The notes below the pieces were generated by a model. The model saw only the letters and a list, made by a program, of their open reading frames with translations, did not search any database and was not told where the DNA came from. Both the position numbers and the translations under genes were made by a program. Positions 37,294-46,800 of a DNA stretch of 64,000 bases are shown piece by piece. Source of the stretch: Brachybacterium sacelli (GTDB lineage: Bacteria > Actinomycetota > Actinomycetes > Actinomycetales > Dermabacteraceae); NCBI RefSeq assembly GCF_017876545.1, contig NZ_JAGIOD010000001.1, positions 372,001 to 436,000 of the forward strand, written 5' to 3'. Within the stretch, counting starts at the first letter, position 1; each line of letters starts with the position of its first letter.

Positions 37294-37450
37294 GCGGGGC
37301 TCCGTTCGGTGCAGGTGTCGGGGCCGGGGACGGGCGAGGCGGGAGCGCGGGCCGACCGGGAACGACGGCAGATCGCCGGCGGAGGATCGACGGCGGCCGC
37401 GACCGGGGGAGGCGCGGGCAGGGGCCCGTCGGGCGCCCGGTGCCACGATG

Positions 37451-38776
37451 TCATGAGCCGACCCGCTCCCCGTAGCGCTCGACCTCGATCTGCTCGAGGC
37501 TCTTCCCGCGGGTGTCGGGCGCGCCGAGCACGCCGATCAGCGCCGCACCCACCAACAGGGCGATCATGAGCCCACCGACGACGGGCACGCCCTCGGCCGC
37601 GAGCAGGGTGGGGAAGAAGTAGCTCAGCACGCCCACGGCGATGCGGGCCACGAAGAACACCACGCCCTGGGCGCTGGCCCGATACGGGGTCGCGAACATC
37701 TCCGCGGTCCACAGGGCGTAGAAGGCCTGCGCGCCGATGCCGGCCGCGACGCCCCAGGTCACCGCGAAGAGGATCAGCAGCGGCGTGGTGACGTGGGCGA
37801 ACACCAGCAGCACCCAGGCCAGGATCCCGAGCACGGCGCCGATGCCGTAGAGCAGTCGGCGGTCGAGCTTGTCCCCCAGCAGCATGAAACCGAAGTAGGT
37901 GGCGATCACGGTCATGGTCCACAGCAGCACCTGCAGCAGGTTCTGGCCGGCTGCGCTCTCCACCCCGGCGGTCTGGTAGACGCGGGGCATGAAGATGCCC
38001 ATCTGGCCCGCGACGGTGTTCCACAGTGCGTAGACGCCGATGAGGAACAGCAGCGCCTTGACGTTGCGCGGGTGGGACAGCAGCTCGCGCAGCCCTCGGT
38101 GCCGGACCGGGGTGCCCTGTGCGGCGGCAGCCTCGCGGGCCTTCTTCTGCTCGGTCCAGATGCTCGATTCGGCCAGTCCGCGGCGCACCCACCAGGTGAT
38201 GAAGGCGATGACGAACAGGTGGGCGAAGACGATCCGGGTGCCGAGCAGGCCCAGCGGCACCAGGGCGGTGGCGATGGCGAAGACGACGGCAGGGCCCAGC
38301 GACCAGGCCAGCTGGGCGGTGCCCACGTGGCGGGCGCGTTTGCCGTGCGGGGCCTGTTCGGCGATGTACGTCCAGGCCACGGGCACTCCGGCGCCGACGG
38401 CGATACCGGTGAGGACGACCCCGAGCAGGAGCATCCAGGCCTGCGCGGCGAAGACCACCAGGAGGGTGCCGACCATGTAGAGGATGAGGTCGTAGGTGTA
38501 GATGAACTTGCGACCGTAGCGATCCCCGAGCGGGCCGCCGATCATCGCGCCGACGGCGGCACCGAAGGCGTTCGCGGAGACGGCGGCGACCAGCCCCACC
38601 ATCCAGTTCGAGAAGCCGAAATACTCCTGCCACAGGGTCAGGCTGGTGGCCAGCGCGATGATCGAGCCGGCCTCGATGTAGTTCGACATCGCCACCGCGA
38701 TGGTGGCCTTCCAGCCGCGCACGGACCCGGGGCGGGGTCCGGTGGGCAGCGTCGTCTCGCGGGACCGGTAGGTCAT
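37451..38776 (-). CDS. MFS transporter, probable rhamnose or rhamnoside porter
   Basis: 441 residues, 12 helices. Motif A GGPLGDRYGRKF near residue 80, and the sugar-porter-like ending PDTRGKSLEQIEVER. Start ATG 38776 with GGAG upstream. It follows the mutarotase in an operon with the esterase and BNR-4 genes. A second, related MFS gene at 54157 stands with the rhamnosidase under the same operator. Confidence 0.85.
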   Translation of the reverse strand: MTYRSRETTLPTGPRPGSVRGWKATIAVAMSNYIEAGSIIALATSLTLWQEYFGFSNWMVGLVAAVSANAFGAAVGAMIGGPLGDRYGRKFIYTYDLILYMVGTLLVVFAAQAWMLLLGVVLTGIAVGAGVPVAWTYIAEQAPHGKRARHVGTAQLAWSLGPAVVFAIATALVPLGLLGTRIVFAHLFVIAFITWWVRRGLAESSIWTEQKKAREAAAAQGTPVRHRGLRELLSHPRNVKALLFLIGVYALWNTVAGQMGIFMPRVYQTAGVESAAGQNLLQVLLWTMTVIATYFGFMLLGDKLDRRLLYGIGAVLGILAWVLLVFAHVTTPLLILFAVTWGVAAGIGAQAFYALWTAEMFATPYRASAQGVVFFVARIAVGVLSYFFPTLLAAEGVPVVGGLMIALLVGAALIGVLGAPDTRGKSLEQIEVERYGERVGS

Positions 38777-38916
38777 GGGCTCTCCTTCGAGCGGGCGGAG
38801 TGGTGGACGAGGGGCGGAGTGGGCCGGGCGGGTGGCAGGTGCCAGGCCTGGCACCTGGCGGGGATCGGGCCCGGTGGGTGGCGGCCGGTGGTGGTCACGC
38901 GCAGTGGGGGCCCGAG

Positions 38917-39330
38917 TCAGGCCAGGTGGAAGTACTGCGGCAGCACCTGCTTCTCCTCGCCGTCGGGCGCGAAGTACTCCGCCATGGCCGCTTCCCAGCG
39001 GGGACTGATCGCGGCGCGGCCGATCGCCTCCTGGGCGGCGTCGACGTCGTCCGCTTCGAAGTAGCCCACCACCATCCCGTCCTCGGGGCGCAGGAACAGC
39101 GAGTAGTTGCGCCAGCCTGACGCGCTGAGCGCCTCGCGCATCTCCTCCCACACGTCCTGGTGGGCCCGCACGTAGTCGTCGAGCTTCTCGGGGCGCACGT
39201 GGAGGAGGAAGCAGCAGCGGTGCGGGCTGCGGGCGGACGAGGTGGCGAGCAGACGGTCGAGATCGCCCTCGGGTCCGGGGACGGGCCCGACGGGTTCCTC
39301 GTCCCCACCTGCGTGCTGCGGTGCACTCAC
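38917..39330 (-). CDS. rhaM: L-rhamnose mutarotase
   Basis: 137 residues from GTG 39330, which has AGGAG 5 bases upstream; an ATG at 39378 would lengthen it without a ribosome site. The family core spans CCFLLHVRPEKLDDYVRAHQDVWEEM, NYSLFLRPEDGMVVGYFEADD and the C-terminal YFHLA. Interconverts alpha and beta anomers of L-rhamnose. The N-terminal 35 residues are low-complexity and longer than in E. coli RhaM. First gene of a four-gene operon, divergent from rhamnose isomerase. Confidence 0.92.
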   Translation of the reverse strand: MSAPQHAGGDEEPVGPVPGPEGDLDRLLATSSARSPHRCCFLLHVRPEKLDDYVRAHQDVWEEMREALSASGWRNYSLFLRPEDGMVVGYFEADDVDAAQEAIGRAAISPRWEAAMAEYFAPDGEEKQVLPQYFHLA

Positions 39331-39398
39331 TGGGACTCCTGATCGGGGCTGGACGCGCGGCCGTGGGTCGCGCGACATCGTGTGTCGGGGTCGCCGGA

Positions 39399-39427
39399 AT
39401 GGTACGCGCGAGCATGAGTCGTTTCAA
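39399..39427 (-). promoter_or_regulatory. rhaM promoter with rhamnose-regulon operator
   Basis: Minus-strand -35 TTGAAA (39422-39427), 17-bp spacer, -10 TACCAT (39399-39404). The operator ATGAGTCGTTTCAA (+ strand, 39414-39427) includes the -35 and the upstream half of the spacer, so bound repressor would block polymerase. The 469-bp divergent region to rhaI has no gene. Confidence 0.75.
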
Positions 39428-39657
39428 CCGCGGGGGGCGGCAGTCCGGCCTTCGCGCAGGCAGATCATGCGGGCGGTGTGCCTGCGCCAGGGCCCCGCCC
39501 GCATGACACGTCGGAATCGCCACGCCCATTCCCCCGAAACACTCCGGAGGTGACACGTATCGAGAGCGACGCGCTTCGAGGGCGCCCCCGACGGGCCCGC
39601 CCGATGGTCACGGATCGACAGGCGCTCCCGACGAGCCGCCGACCGACTCCGCGACCG

Positions 39658-39705
39658 TCGACCGGGTGCCGACCTCGTGCTACGGTTGCTGTTGAGTCGT
39701 TTCAA
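39658..39705 (+). promoter_or_regulatory. rhaI promoter with rhamnose-regulon operator
   Basis: -35 TCGACC (39658-39663), 17-bp spacer, -10 TACGGT (39681-39686). The consensus operator TTGAGTCGTTTCAA follows at 39692-39705, over the expected start of transcription. The leader to the ATG at 39800 is about 105 bases. Confidence 0.72.
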
Positions 39706-39799
39706 GCAGGAGTCTCGCCCTGCAGCCCGCTGCGGCGATCGCACCGTCAGTGGCGAGGACACGACGGGCGGCGAGACCCGGTCCCGAAGGAGCCCCACC

Positions 39800-40978
39800 A
39801 TGCCCACCCCCTCCGCTCTCCCCGCCGAGGTCGCCCGCGACCTCGCCGACTTCACGATCGAGGTCCCCAGCTGGGGCTACGGCAACTCCGGCACCCGCTT
39901 CAAGGTGTTCGGCACCCCGGGCACCCCGCGCGATCCGTACGAGAAGATCGCCGACGCCGCGCAGACCCACGCCTTCACCGGCTCGGCCCCTCGCGTCTCG
40001 CTGCACTACCCCTGGGACAGGGTCGAGGACTTCGGGGCGCTGCGCGAGTTCGCCACCGAGCAGGGCATGACGCTCGGCATGATCAACTCGAACACCTTCC
40101 AGGACGACGAGTACAAGTTCGGCTCCCTCACCCACGGCGACCACGCGGTGCGTCGCCGGGCGATCGACCACCACCTCGAATGCCTCGACGTCATGCGCGC
40201 GACCGGCTCGACGGAGATGAAGATCTGGCTGGCCGACGGCACCAACTACGCGGGCCAGGACTCGATCCGTGCCCGCCAGGACCGCCTGGCGGAGTCGCTG
40301 CGGGAGATCTACGGCGGCCTGGGCGAGGGCGAGCGCCTGGTGCTCGAGTACAAGTTCTTCGAGCCGGCGTTCTACCACACGGACGTCCCGGACTGGGGTA
40401 CGAGCCTGCTGCACTGCCTGGCTCTCGGCGAGCAGGCCCAGGTGGTGCTGGACACCGGCCACCACGCCCCTGGCACGAACATCGAGTTCATCGTCGCCCA
40501 GCTGCTGCGCCAGGACCGGCTCGGCGCCTTCGACTTCAACTCCCGCAACTACGCCGACGATGACCTGATCGTCGGGGCGGCCGACCCCTTCCAGCTGTTC
40601 CGGATCCTGTTCGAGATCACCCAGCAGGAGGCGCACCGCCCGGCCTCGGGCGTGAACTTCATGCTCGACCAGTGCCACAACCTGGAGTCGAAGATCCAGG
40701 GCCAGATCCGCTCGGTGCTGAACGTGCAGGAGACCCTCGCGAAGGCACTGCTGGTGGACCGTGCCGCCCTAGCCGATGCGCAGGAGCGCCACGACGTGCT
40801 CGAGGCCAACACGATCCTGATGGACGCCTTCTGGACCGATGTGCGCCCAGCCCTGGCCGCCTTCCGCGAGGAGCAGGGGCTGCCGGCCGATCCGTTCGCC
40901 GCGTTTCGCGCCTCAGGCTACGAGCAGAAGGTCGCCGCAGACCGCGTGGGCGGCAACCAGATGGGATGGGGAGCCTGA
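39800..40978 (+). CDS. rhaI: L-rhamnose isomerase, RhaI type
   Basis: 392 residues, the Pseudomonas stutzeri-like family rather than E. coli RhaA. Converts L-rhamnose to L-rhamnulose. Metal-binding regions seen include LEYKFFEPAFYHTDVPDWG, LDTGHHAPGTNIE and DFNSRNYADDDLIVG. GAAGGAG stands 7 bases before the ATG. First of rhaI-rhaD-rhaB; the next gene begins 2 bp after its stop. Confidence 0.95.
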   Translation: MPTPSALPAEVARDLADFTIEVPSWGYGNSGTRFKVFGTPGTPRDPYEKIADAAQTHAFTGSAPRVSLHYPWDRVEDFGALREFATEQGMTLGMINSNTFQDDEYKFGSLTHGDHAVRRRAIDHHLECLDVMRATGSTEMKIWLADGTNYAGQDSIRARQDRLAESLREIYGGLGEGERLVLEYKFFEPAFYHTDVPDWGTSLLHCLALGEQAQVVLDTGHHAPGTNIEFIVAQLLRQDRLGAFDFNSRNYADDDLIVGAADPFQLFRILFEITQQEAHRPASGVNFMLDQCHNLESKIQGQIRSVLNVQETLAKALLVDRAALADAQERHDVLEANTILMDAFWTDVRPALAAFREEQGLPADPFAAFRASGYEQKVAADRVGGNQMGWGA

Positions 40979-40980
40979 GC

Positions 40981-43032
40981 ATGACCGAGAAGACCACCGC
41001 GACCGGCACGATCGCCGACCTGCTGGCCCGCTCCAACACCTTCGGCGCGGACCCGCGAAACACCAACTACGCCGGCGGGAACACGTCCGCCAAGGGGACC
41101 GACACGGACCCGGTCACGGGCGAGGTGACCGAGCTGCTGTGGGTCAAGGGATCCGGCGGCGACCTCGGCACCCTCACCGAGAAGGGCCTCGCGGTGCTCC
41201 GTCTGGACCGCGTGCGCGCCCTGGAGTCCGTGTATCCGGGCGTGGAGCGCGAGGACGAGATGGTCGCGGCCTTCGACTACTGCCTGCACGGCACGGGCGG
41301 CGCCGCCCCCTCGATCGACACCGCCATGCACGCCCTGGTGGACTCCGCGCACGTGGATCACCTGCACCCCGATGCCGGGATCGCGCTGGCCACGGCGGCC
41401 GAGGGCGAGCGTCTGACCCGCGAGTGCTTCGGCGAGGCCGTGGTGTGGGTGCCGTGGCGTCGGCCCGGCTTCCAGCTGGGGCTCGACATAGCGGCCATCA
41501 AGCGGGAGAACCCGCAGGCCATCGGCTGCGTCCTCGGTGGTCACGGGATCACCGCCTGGGGCGAGAGCTCCCAGGAGGCGCAGGAGAACTCGCTGCGGAT
41601 CATCGCCGAGGCGACCGCCTTCATCGAGCGCACCGGAACGGACGAACCCTTCGGCGCGCACGACACCTCCCGCGAGGCGCTGGCGGAGGCCGAGCGACGG
41701 GCGAAGGCGTCCGCCCTGTTCCCGGTGATCCGCGGGCTCGCCTCGACCGACTCCTCGATGGTCGGCCACTGGACGGACACCGAGGCCGTCCATGAGTTCC
41801 TCGCCGGCCGGAAGCTCGCGCAGCTCGCCGAGCTCGGCACCTCCTGCCCCGACCACTTCCTGCGCACGAAGGTGAAGCCCCTCGTGCTGGATCTGCCCTC
41901 CGATGCGTCGGTCGAGGACTCGGTGGCCCGGCTCAAGGAGCTGCACGAGACCTATCGCTCCGACTACACCGCCTACTACGAGCGTCACGCCGACGCGGAC
42001 TCCCCCGCGATGCGCGGCGCGGATCCGGCGATCGTGCTGGTCCCCGGGGTCGGCATGTTCTCCTTCGGGGCGGACAAGCAGACCGCCCGGGTGGCCGGCG
42101 AGTTCTATCTCAACGCCATCAACGTGATGCGGGGCGCCGAGGCGATCTCGACCTATGCCCCCATCGAGGAGTCCGAGAAGTTCCGCATCGAGTACTGGGC
42201 TCTCGAGGAGGCGAAGCTGCAGCGCAAGCCGAAGCCCAAGCCGCTCGCGACCCGCGTGGCGCTGGTGACCGGCGGCGGCTCCGGGATCGGCAAGGCGACC
42301 GCCGAGCGCCTCGTCGCCGAGGGCGCCTGCGTCGTCATCGCGGATCTGAACCTGGCCGGCGCCGAGACGGTCGCCGAGGAGCTCGGCGGCCCGGACATGG
42401 CGGTCGCACTGCACGCCGACGTCTCCGACGAGGACGCCGTCGTGGCGGCCGTGGCCGACGCGGTGCTCGCCTTCGGCGGTCTCGACCTGATCGTGAACAA
42501 CGCGGGGCTCTCGCTGTCCAAGCCGCTGCTGGAGACCACCGCGAAGGACTGGGACCTCCAGCACGACGTCATGGCCCGAGGCTCCTTCCTCATCTCCCGA
42601 GAGACCTCGCGGGTGATGATCGACCAGGCCATGGGCGGGGACATCATCTACATCTCCTCGAAGAACTCGGTGTTCGCCGGCCCCAACAACATCGCCTACT
42701 CCGCGACCAAGGCCGATCAGGCGCACCAGGTGCGATTGCTCGCCGCAGAGCTCGGCAGCCACCAGATCCGCGTCAACGGCATCAATCCCGACGGCGTGGT
42801 GCGCGGCTCCGGCATCTTCGCCGGCGGCTGGGGCGCCTCGCGCGCGAAGGTGTACGGGGTCGAGGAGGACAAGCTCGGCGAGTTCTACGCCCAGCGCACC
42901 TTGCTGCGGCGCGAGGTGCTGCCGGCGAACGTCGCGAACGCCGTGTTCGCCCTGACCGCCGGGGACCTCTCGCACACCACCGGTCTGCACATCCCCGTCG
43001 ATGCCGGGGTCGCGGCCGCGTTCCTGCGATGA
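40981..43032 (+). CDS. rhaD: Bifunctional rhamnulose-1-phosphate aldolase / lactaldehyde dehydrogenase
   Basis: 683 residues in two domains. The N-terminal class II aldolase part runs to about residue 410 with zinc-site HVDHLHPDAGIA and GGHGITAWG. The C-terminal SDR part has the nucleotide motif TGGGSGIG near residue 430, NNAGLSLSKP, and catalytic Ser with YSATK. The first splits L-rhamnulose 1-phosphate into DHAP and L-lactaldehyde; the second is thought to oxidise lactaldehyde. This fusion is well known as RhaD/RhaE type. It overlaps rhaB by 4 bp. Confidence 0.95.
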   Translation: MTEKTTATGTIADLLARSNTFGADPRNTNYAGGNTSAKGTDTDPVTGEVTELLWVKGSGGDLGTLTEKGLAVLRLDRVRALESVYPGVEREDEMVAAFDYCLHGTGGAAPSIDTAMHALVDSAHVDHLHPDAGIALATAAEGERLTRECFGEAVVWVPWRRPGFQLGLDIAAIKRENPQAIGCVLGGHGITAWGESSQEAQENSLRIIAEATAFIERTGTDEPFGAHDTSREALAEAERRAKASALFPVIRGLASTDSSMVGHWTDTEAVHEFLAGRKLAQLAELGTSCPDHFLRTKVKPLVLDLPSDASVEDSVARLKELHETYRSDYTAYYERHADADSPAMRGADPAIVLVPGVGMFSFGADKQTARVAGEFYLNAINVMRGAEAISTYAPIEESEKFRIEYWALEEAKLQRKPKPKPLATRVALVTGGGSGIGKATAERLVAEGACVVIADLNLAGAETVAEELGGPDMAVALHADVSDEDAVVAAVADAVLAFGGLDLIVNNAGLSLSKPLLETTAKDWDLQHDVMARGSFLISRETSRVMIDQAMGGDIIYISSKNSVFAGPNNIAYSATKADQAHQVRLLAAELGSHQIRVNGINPDGVVRGSGIFAGGWGASRAKVYGVEEDKLGEFYAQRTLLRREVLPANVANAVFALTAGDLSHTTGLHIPVDAGVAAAFLR

Positions 43033-44603
43033 GCGGCCCGCAGCACCCCCACGGCCCATCTGGTCGCGGCCCTGCTGAGGTCGGCCCGGCCGCGTCGGGG
43101 CGCGCCGGGCCCTGTGCGCTCGCGGCCGTCGACCTCGGGGCGACCTCGGGCCGCGTCATGCTCGGTGTCGTCGTCGAGGGACGGATCGAGCTGGTCCCTG
43201 CGCACCGTTTCGACAACCACCTGGTACGGGTCGACGGACACCTGTGCTGGGATCTCGACGCCCTCTGGACCGAGATCCGCCGAGGACTCCGCGCGGCCCA
43301 CGACCTGGCCGTGGGGCGGGGACTCGGAGGACTCTCCGCGATCGGGGTGGATTCCTGGGCGGTGGACTACGCCCTCGTCGGTCCCGACGAGCGCGACGCC
43401 GACGGCTTCCCTGACCCGGGCAGCGGCACTCGTCGCGGCGAGGTGATCGCTTATCGTGACCACCGCACCGACGGGGTCGCCGAGACGTTCGCCCAGCAGG
43501 TCTCCCGGCAGCGGCAGTACGCCCTGACCGGCATCGCCCAGCAGCCCTTCAACACGCTCTACCAGCTGCTCACCGACGACCGCGTGGCCGGTCTGCCCGC
43601 GGGGTCGACGCTGTTGATGCTCCCCGATGCGATCGGTCATCTGCTGACCGGACAGCGCCGCACGGAGCTGACCAACGCCTCCAGCACCGGGATGCTGCGC
43701 GTGGGCGGCGACGGCTGGGCGGAGGAGCTGCTGGCGGCCGCGGGCGTGGACCGGGACCTGCTGGCACCCTTCATCGCCCCCGGCGAGGTGCTGGGCACCG
43801 TGCGGCCGGCACTGGCCGGGAAGCTCGGGATCGGGGACGTGCCCGTGATCGCCGTCGGCTCCCACGACACCGCCTCCGCCGTGCTCGCCGTGCCCGCTCA
43901 CGGCGACGGCCCGGTGGCCTACATCTCCTCGGGAACCTGGTCGCTGATCGGCCTCGAGCTGCCCCCGTCGGCCCCCACCACCGAGGCCCTCGAGGCCGGG
44001 TTCACCCATGAGGGCGGCATCGACGGGACCGTGCGGTTCCTCAAGAACGTCGCGGGGATGTGGCTGGTCAGCGAGTCGATCCGGCAGTGGCAGGACGAAG
44101 GGCTCGACGTGGACCTCGAGGGACTGCTGGCCGAGGCCGCCACCGGGCCCCCGGCGCGCGCGCTCATCGACCCCACCGATCCGCAGTTCCTGGCCCCGGG
44201 GCGGATGGCGGACCGCGTGATCGCCGCGGCGCGACCGACGGGCGCGCGACCGAGCACGCCGGATCCCGTCCTCACCACCCCCGCCGAAGTGGTGCGCTGC
44301 CTCCTCGAGTCCCTGGCCCAGACCTATCGGGAGGAGCTGGCCACCGCCTGCCGCCTCGCGGGCGTGGCGCGACCCGAGCGCCTGTACGTCGTCGGCGGCG
44401 GCAGCCAGAACGCCCTGCTCAACCAGCTCACGGCGGATGCGCTGGGACTCGAGGTCGTGGCCGGGCCCATGGAGGCGACGGCGCTGGGCAACCTCGCGCT
44501 GCAGGCCGCGGCGCTCGGTGCCGTCCCCGCCGGCCGCAGCTCGATCCGCGAGCTGGTGCGCGCCAGCGTGGAGCTGGAGACCTTCCAGCCGTCTCCGGCC
44601 TAG
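43029..44603 (+). CDS. rhaB: Rhamnulokinase
   Basis: 524 residues; FGGY kinase phosphorylating L-rhamnulose. After a 30-residue Gly/Pro-rich start come AAVDLGATSGRVMLG, VDSWAVDYALV, YISSGTWSLIGLELP, ANGGG-equivalent VVGGGSQNALLNQLTADA and GPMEATALGN. WSLIG and the Cys-free core match RhaB. Start overlaps the rhaD stop (ATGA). Last gene of the operon before the mevalonate genes. Confidence 0.95.
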   Translation: MSGPQHPHGPSGRGPAEVGPAASGRAGPCALAAVDLGATSGRVMLGVVVEGRIELVPAHRFDNHLVRVDGHLCWDLDALWTEIRRGLRAAHDLAVGRGLGGLSAIGVDSWAVDYALVGPDERDADGFPDPGSGTRRGEVIAYRDHRTDGVAETFAQQVSRQRQYALTGIAQQPFNTLYQLLTDDRVAGLPAGSTLLMLPDAIGHLLTGQRRTELTNASSTGMLRVGGDGWAEELLAAAGVDRDLLAPFIAPGEVLGTVRPALAGKLGIGDVPVIAVGSHDTASAVLAVPAHGDGPVAYISSGTWSLIGLELPPSAPTTEALEAGFTHEGGIDGTVRFLKNVAGMWLVSESIRQWQDEGLDVDLEGLLAEAATGPPARALIDPTDPQFLAPGRMADRVIAAARPTGARPSTPDPVLTTPAEVVRCLLESLAQTYREELATACRLAGVARPERLYVVGGGSQNALLNQLTADALGLEVVAGPMEATALGNLALQAAALGAVPAGRSSIRELVRASVELETFQPSPA

Positions 44604-44630
44604 GGGCCGGGACGCCGGAACCCGAAGGCG

Positions 44631-44651
44631 GGGCCCCGCAGAAAGGGGCCC
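44631..44651 (+). terminator. Hairpin after rhaB
   Basis: GGGCCCC (44631-44637) pairs with GGGGCCC (44645-44651) around the loop GCAGAAA, 28 bp past rhaB. The stem may extend by one mismatched pair. It separates the rhamnose operon from the mevalonate operon. No T-run, so efficiency is uncertain. Confidence 0.45.
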
Positions 44652-44866
44652 GGAAGGCGCCGTGGTCCCGATCGCTACAGCATCCCCCCACGAGATCCCC
44701 GGAGGCGCCCACCACGCCCAGGTGCACAAATCGTGAGAGTCCCGTGAGGATCACCCGAGAGGTATCGCTCCAAGCACATTCATGTCCCATGCTGGTCATG
44801 GCGCAGATACTTTGGGCCGCGACGTTTTGCAGGTGACGTACTCACGAGACAGGTTCACGAGCTCGA

Positions 44867-45832
44867 TTGACCTCACAACCCCCCGCCCCGGTGCACGCCC
44901 CTGCCGTCCTCGGCACCGGGCGCGCTCACGCGAAGGCGATCCTGCTGGGGGAGCACTCCGTCGTCTACGGCGCCCCCGCCATCGCCGTTCCGGTCAGCAA
45001 CCTCACCTCGACGGCGACCCTGCGCCCGACGGCCGGCTCCCTGATCAGCAGCTCCCTCTACCAGGGCCCCTCCTCCGACGCCCCCTCGCGCCTCGCCCCC
45101 GTCCAGGCCGCCTGGCGGGCCGCGGCGGCTCGGGTCGGCGCCCGCACCGAAGGATTCGAGCTGGTCACCGAGTCCGCCCTGCCGATCGCGCGCGGTCTCG
45201 GCTCCAGCGCCGCCATCGCCGCCGCGATCGTGCGTGCGGTCGCGGACGCCGCCGGCATCACGCTCGAGGTGGCCGAGGAGCACGAGCTCATCCAGGAGGC
45301 CGAGCGCGCCGCCCACGGCACCCCGAGCGGCATCGATGCCCGCACGGTCGTCGCCGAGACCCCGATCCGCTTCGAGAGGGGCGCCTTCCAGCCGCTCCCC
45401 GTCGGCTCCGCCGTCACCCTCGTCATCGCCGACACCGGACAGCCGGGAGCGACCTCGAGGGCCGTCGCCTCGGTCCGGGCCCTGCGCGATCGCGACCCGG
45501 CCATGGTCGACACCGCGATCGCCCGGCTCGGCGAGCTCGCCGAGGGATCCGTCACTGACCTGGCCGCCGGGGACCACGCGGAGCTGGGCCTTCGCCTGCG
45601 CAGCGCCCAGGAGCTGCTGGTCCGGCTCGGCGTGAGCAGCCCCGAGCTGGATACCCTCGTACAGGCGGCGCATGCCGCCGGCTCCCCCGGCGCCAAGCTC
45701 ACCGGCGGCGGTCAGGGTGGGTGCGTCATCGCGCTCGCCCCGTCCGTGGCCGAGGCCGGGCCGCTCTCCCGCGCGCTCGAGGAGGCCGGAGCAGCACAGG
45801 TGTGGACCACGGTGATCGGAGAGACGGCATGA
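44867..45832 (+). CDS. Mevalonate kinase
   Basis: 321 residues; GHMP kinase making mevalonate 5-phosphate. Motifs: KAILLGEHSVVYGAPAIAVP, PIARGLGSSAAIAAAI (phosphate loop), GTPSGIDARTV and KLTGGGQGGCVIAL. The start is uncertain: TTG 44867 gives the fullest reading, GTG 44891 is another choice, and neither has a clear ribosome site. First gene of a six-gene mevalonate operon in which every gene overlaps the next. I could not define its promoter. Confidence 0.93.
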   Translation: MTSQPPAPVHAPAVLGTGRAHAKAILLGEHSVVYGAPAIAVPVSNLTSTATLRPTAGSLISSSLYQGPSSDAPSRLAPVQAAWRAAAARVGARTEGFELVTESALPIARGLGSSAAIAAAIVRAVADAAGITLEVAEEHELIQEAERAAHGTPSGIDARTVVAETPIRFERGAFQPLPVGSAVTLVIADTGQPGATSRAVASVRALRDRDPAMVDTAIARLGELAEGSVTDLAAGDHAELGLRLRSAQELLVRLGVSSPELDTLVQAAHAAGSPGAKLTGGGQGGCVIALAPSVAEAGPLSRALEEAGAAQVWTTVIGETA

Positions 45833-46800
45833 CCACGGCGACGGCACGCGCCCACCCCAACATCGCGCTCGTGAAGTACTGGGGGAAGCGGGACGAGGAG
45901 CTCATGCTGCCCGCCGCCGGCAGCCTCTCGCTCACGCTGGACGCCTACGCGACCACCACCACGGTCTCCCTCGAGCCGTCCGCCGCCGGGGACCGCTTCG
46001 CGCTGAACGGTGCCGAGGCCGACGCGGGACAGGCCGAGCGCGTCACCCGTTTCCTCGACCTGGTCCGCTCCCGCGCCGGCTCCACCGCCCGCGCCGTCGT
46101 CCGCTCCCACAACGAGGCCCCCACCGGAGCGGGGCTGGCCTCCTCCGCCTCGGGTTTCGCCGCGCTCGCGGTCGCCTCCGCCGCAGCCTACGACCTGGAC
46201 CTCGACCGCGAGGAGCTGAGCCGGCTCGCCCGGCGCGGCTCCGGCTCGGCGACCCGCTCCCTGGTGGACGGCCTGGCGATCTGGCACGCCGGGGACGACG
46301 ACGCCTCCTCCTTCGCCGAACCGCTCGAGGGACCGGCGATGAGCATGATCATCGTGACCGTCGACCCCGGCCAGAAGAAGATCTCGAGCCGTGAGGCGAT
46401 GCGGCGCACCGCGCGCACCTCGCCGTACTACACCGCCTGGGTCGATTCGACCGCCCGCAGCCTCGAGGAGATGGCCGCGGCCTGCCGAGCGGGCGACTTC
46501 ACCCGCGTCGGGGAGATCACCGAGTCCAACGCGCTGCGCATGCACGCCGCGATCCAGGCCAGCGATCCGCCGATCCGCTACCTGCGCTCCGCGTCCCTCG
46601 CCGTGTTCGACGCGGTCGAGCAGCTACGCGCCGACGGGGTGGAGGCCTACGCGACGGCCGACGCCGGCCCCAACGTCGTCGTGATCAGCCGCCCCGAGGA
46701 CGCCCGGGCCGTGTCCCGACACCTCGCCGGCCACGGCGAGATCAGCATCGTCGGCGCCGGCCCCGGCGCCCAGCTCATCACCGAGGAGGACTGCGCATGA
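45829..46800 (+). CDS. mvaD: Diphosphomevalonate decarboxylase
   Basis: 323 residues. ATP-dependent decarboxylation of mevalonate diphosphate to isopentenyl diphosphate. Family marks: HPNIALVKYWGKRDEELMLP, SLSLTLD, APTGAGLASSASGFAAL, GSGSATRSLVDGLAIW and ATADAGPNVVVI. Start overlaps the kinase stop, and its stop overlaps the next gene (ATGA both). Confidence 0.96.
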   Translation: MTTATARAHPNIALVKYWGKRDEELMLPAAGSLSLTLDAYATTTTVSLEPSAAGDRFALNGAEADAGQAERVTRFLDLVRSRAGSTARAVVRSHNEAPTGAGLASSASGFAALAVASAAAYDLDLDREELSRLARRGSGSATRSLVDGLAIWHAGDDDASSFAEPLEGPAMSMIIVTVDPGQKKISSREAMRRTARTSPYYTAWVDSTARSLEEMAAACRAGDFTRVGEITESNALRMHAAIQASDPPIRYLRSASLAVFDAVEQLRADGVEAYATADAGPNVVVISRPEDARAVSRHLAGHGEISIVGAGPGAQLITEEDCA

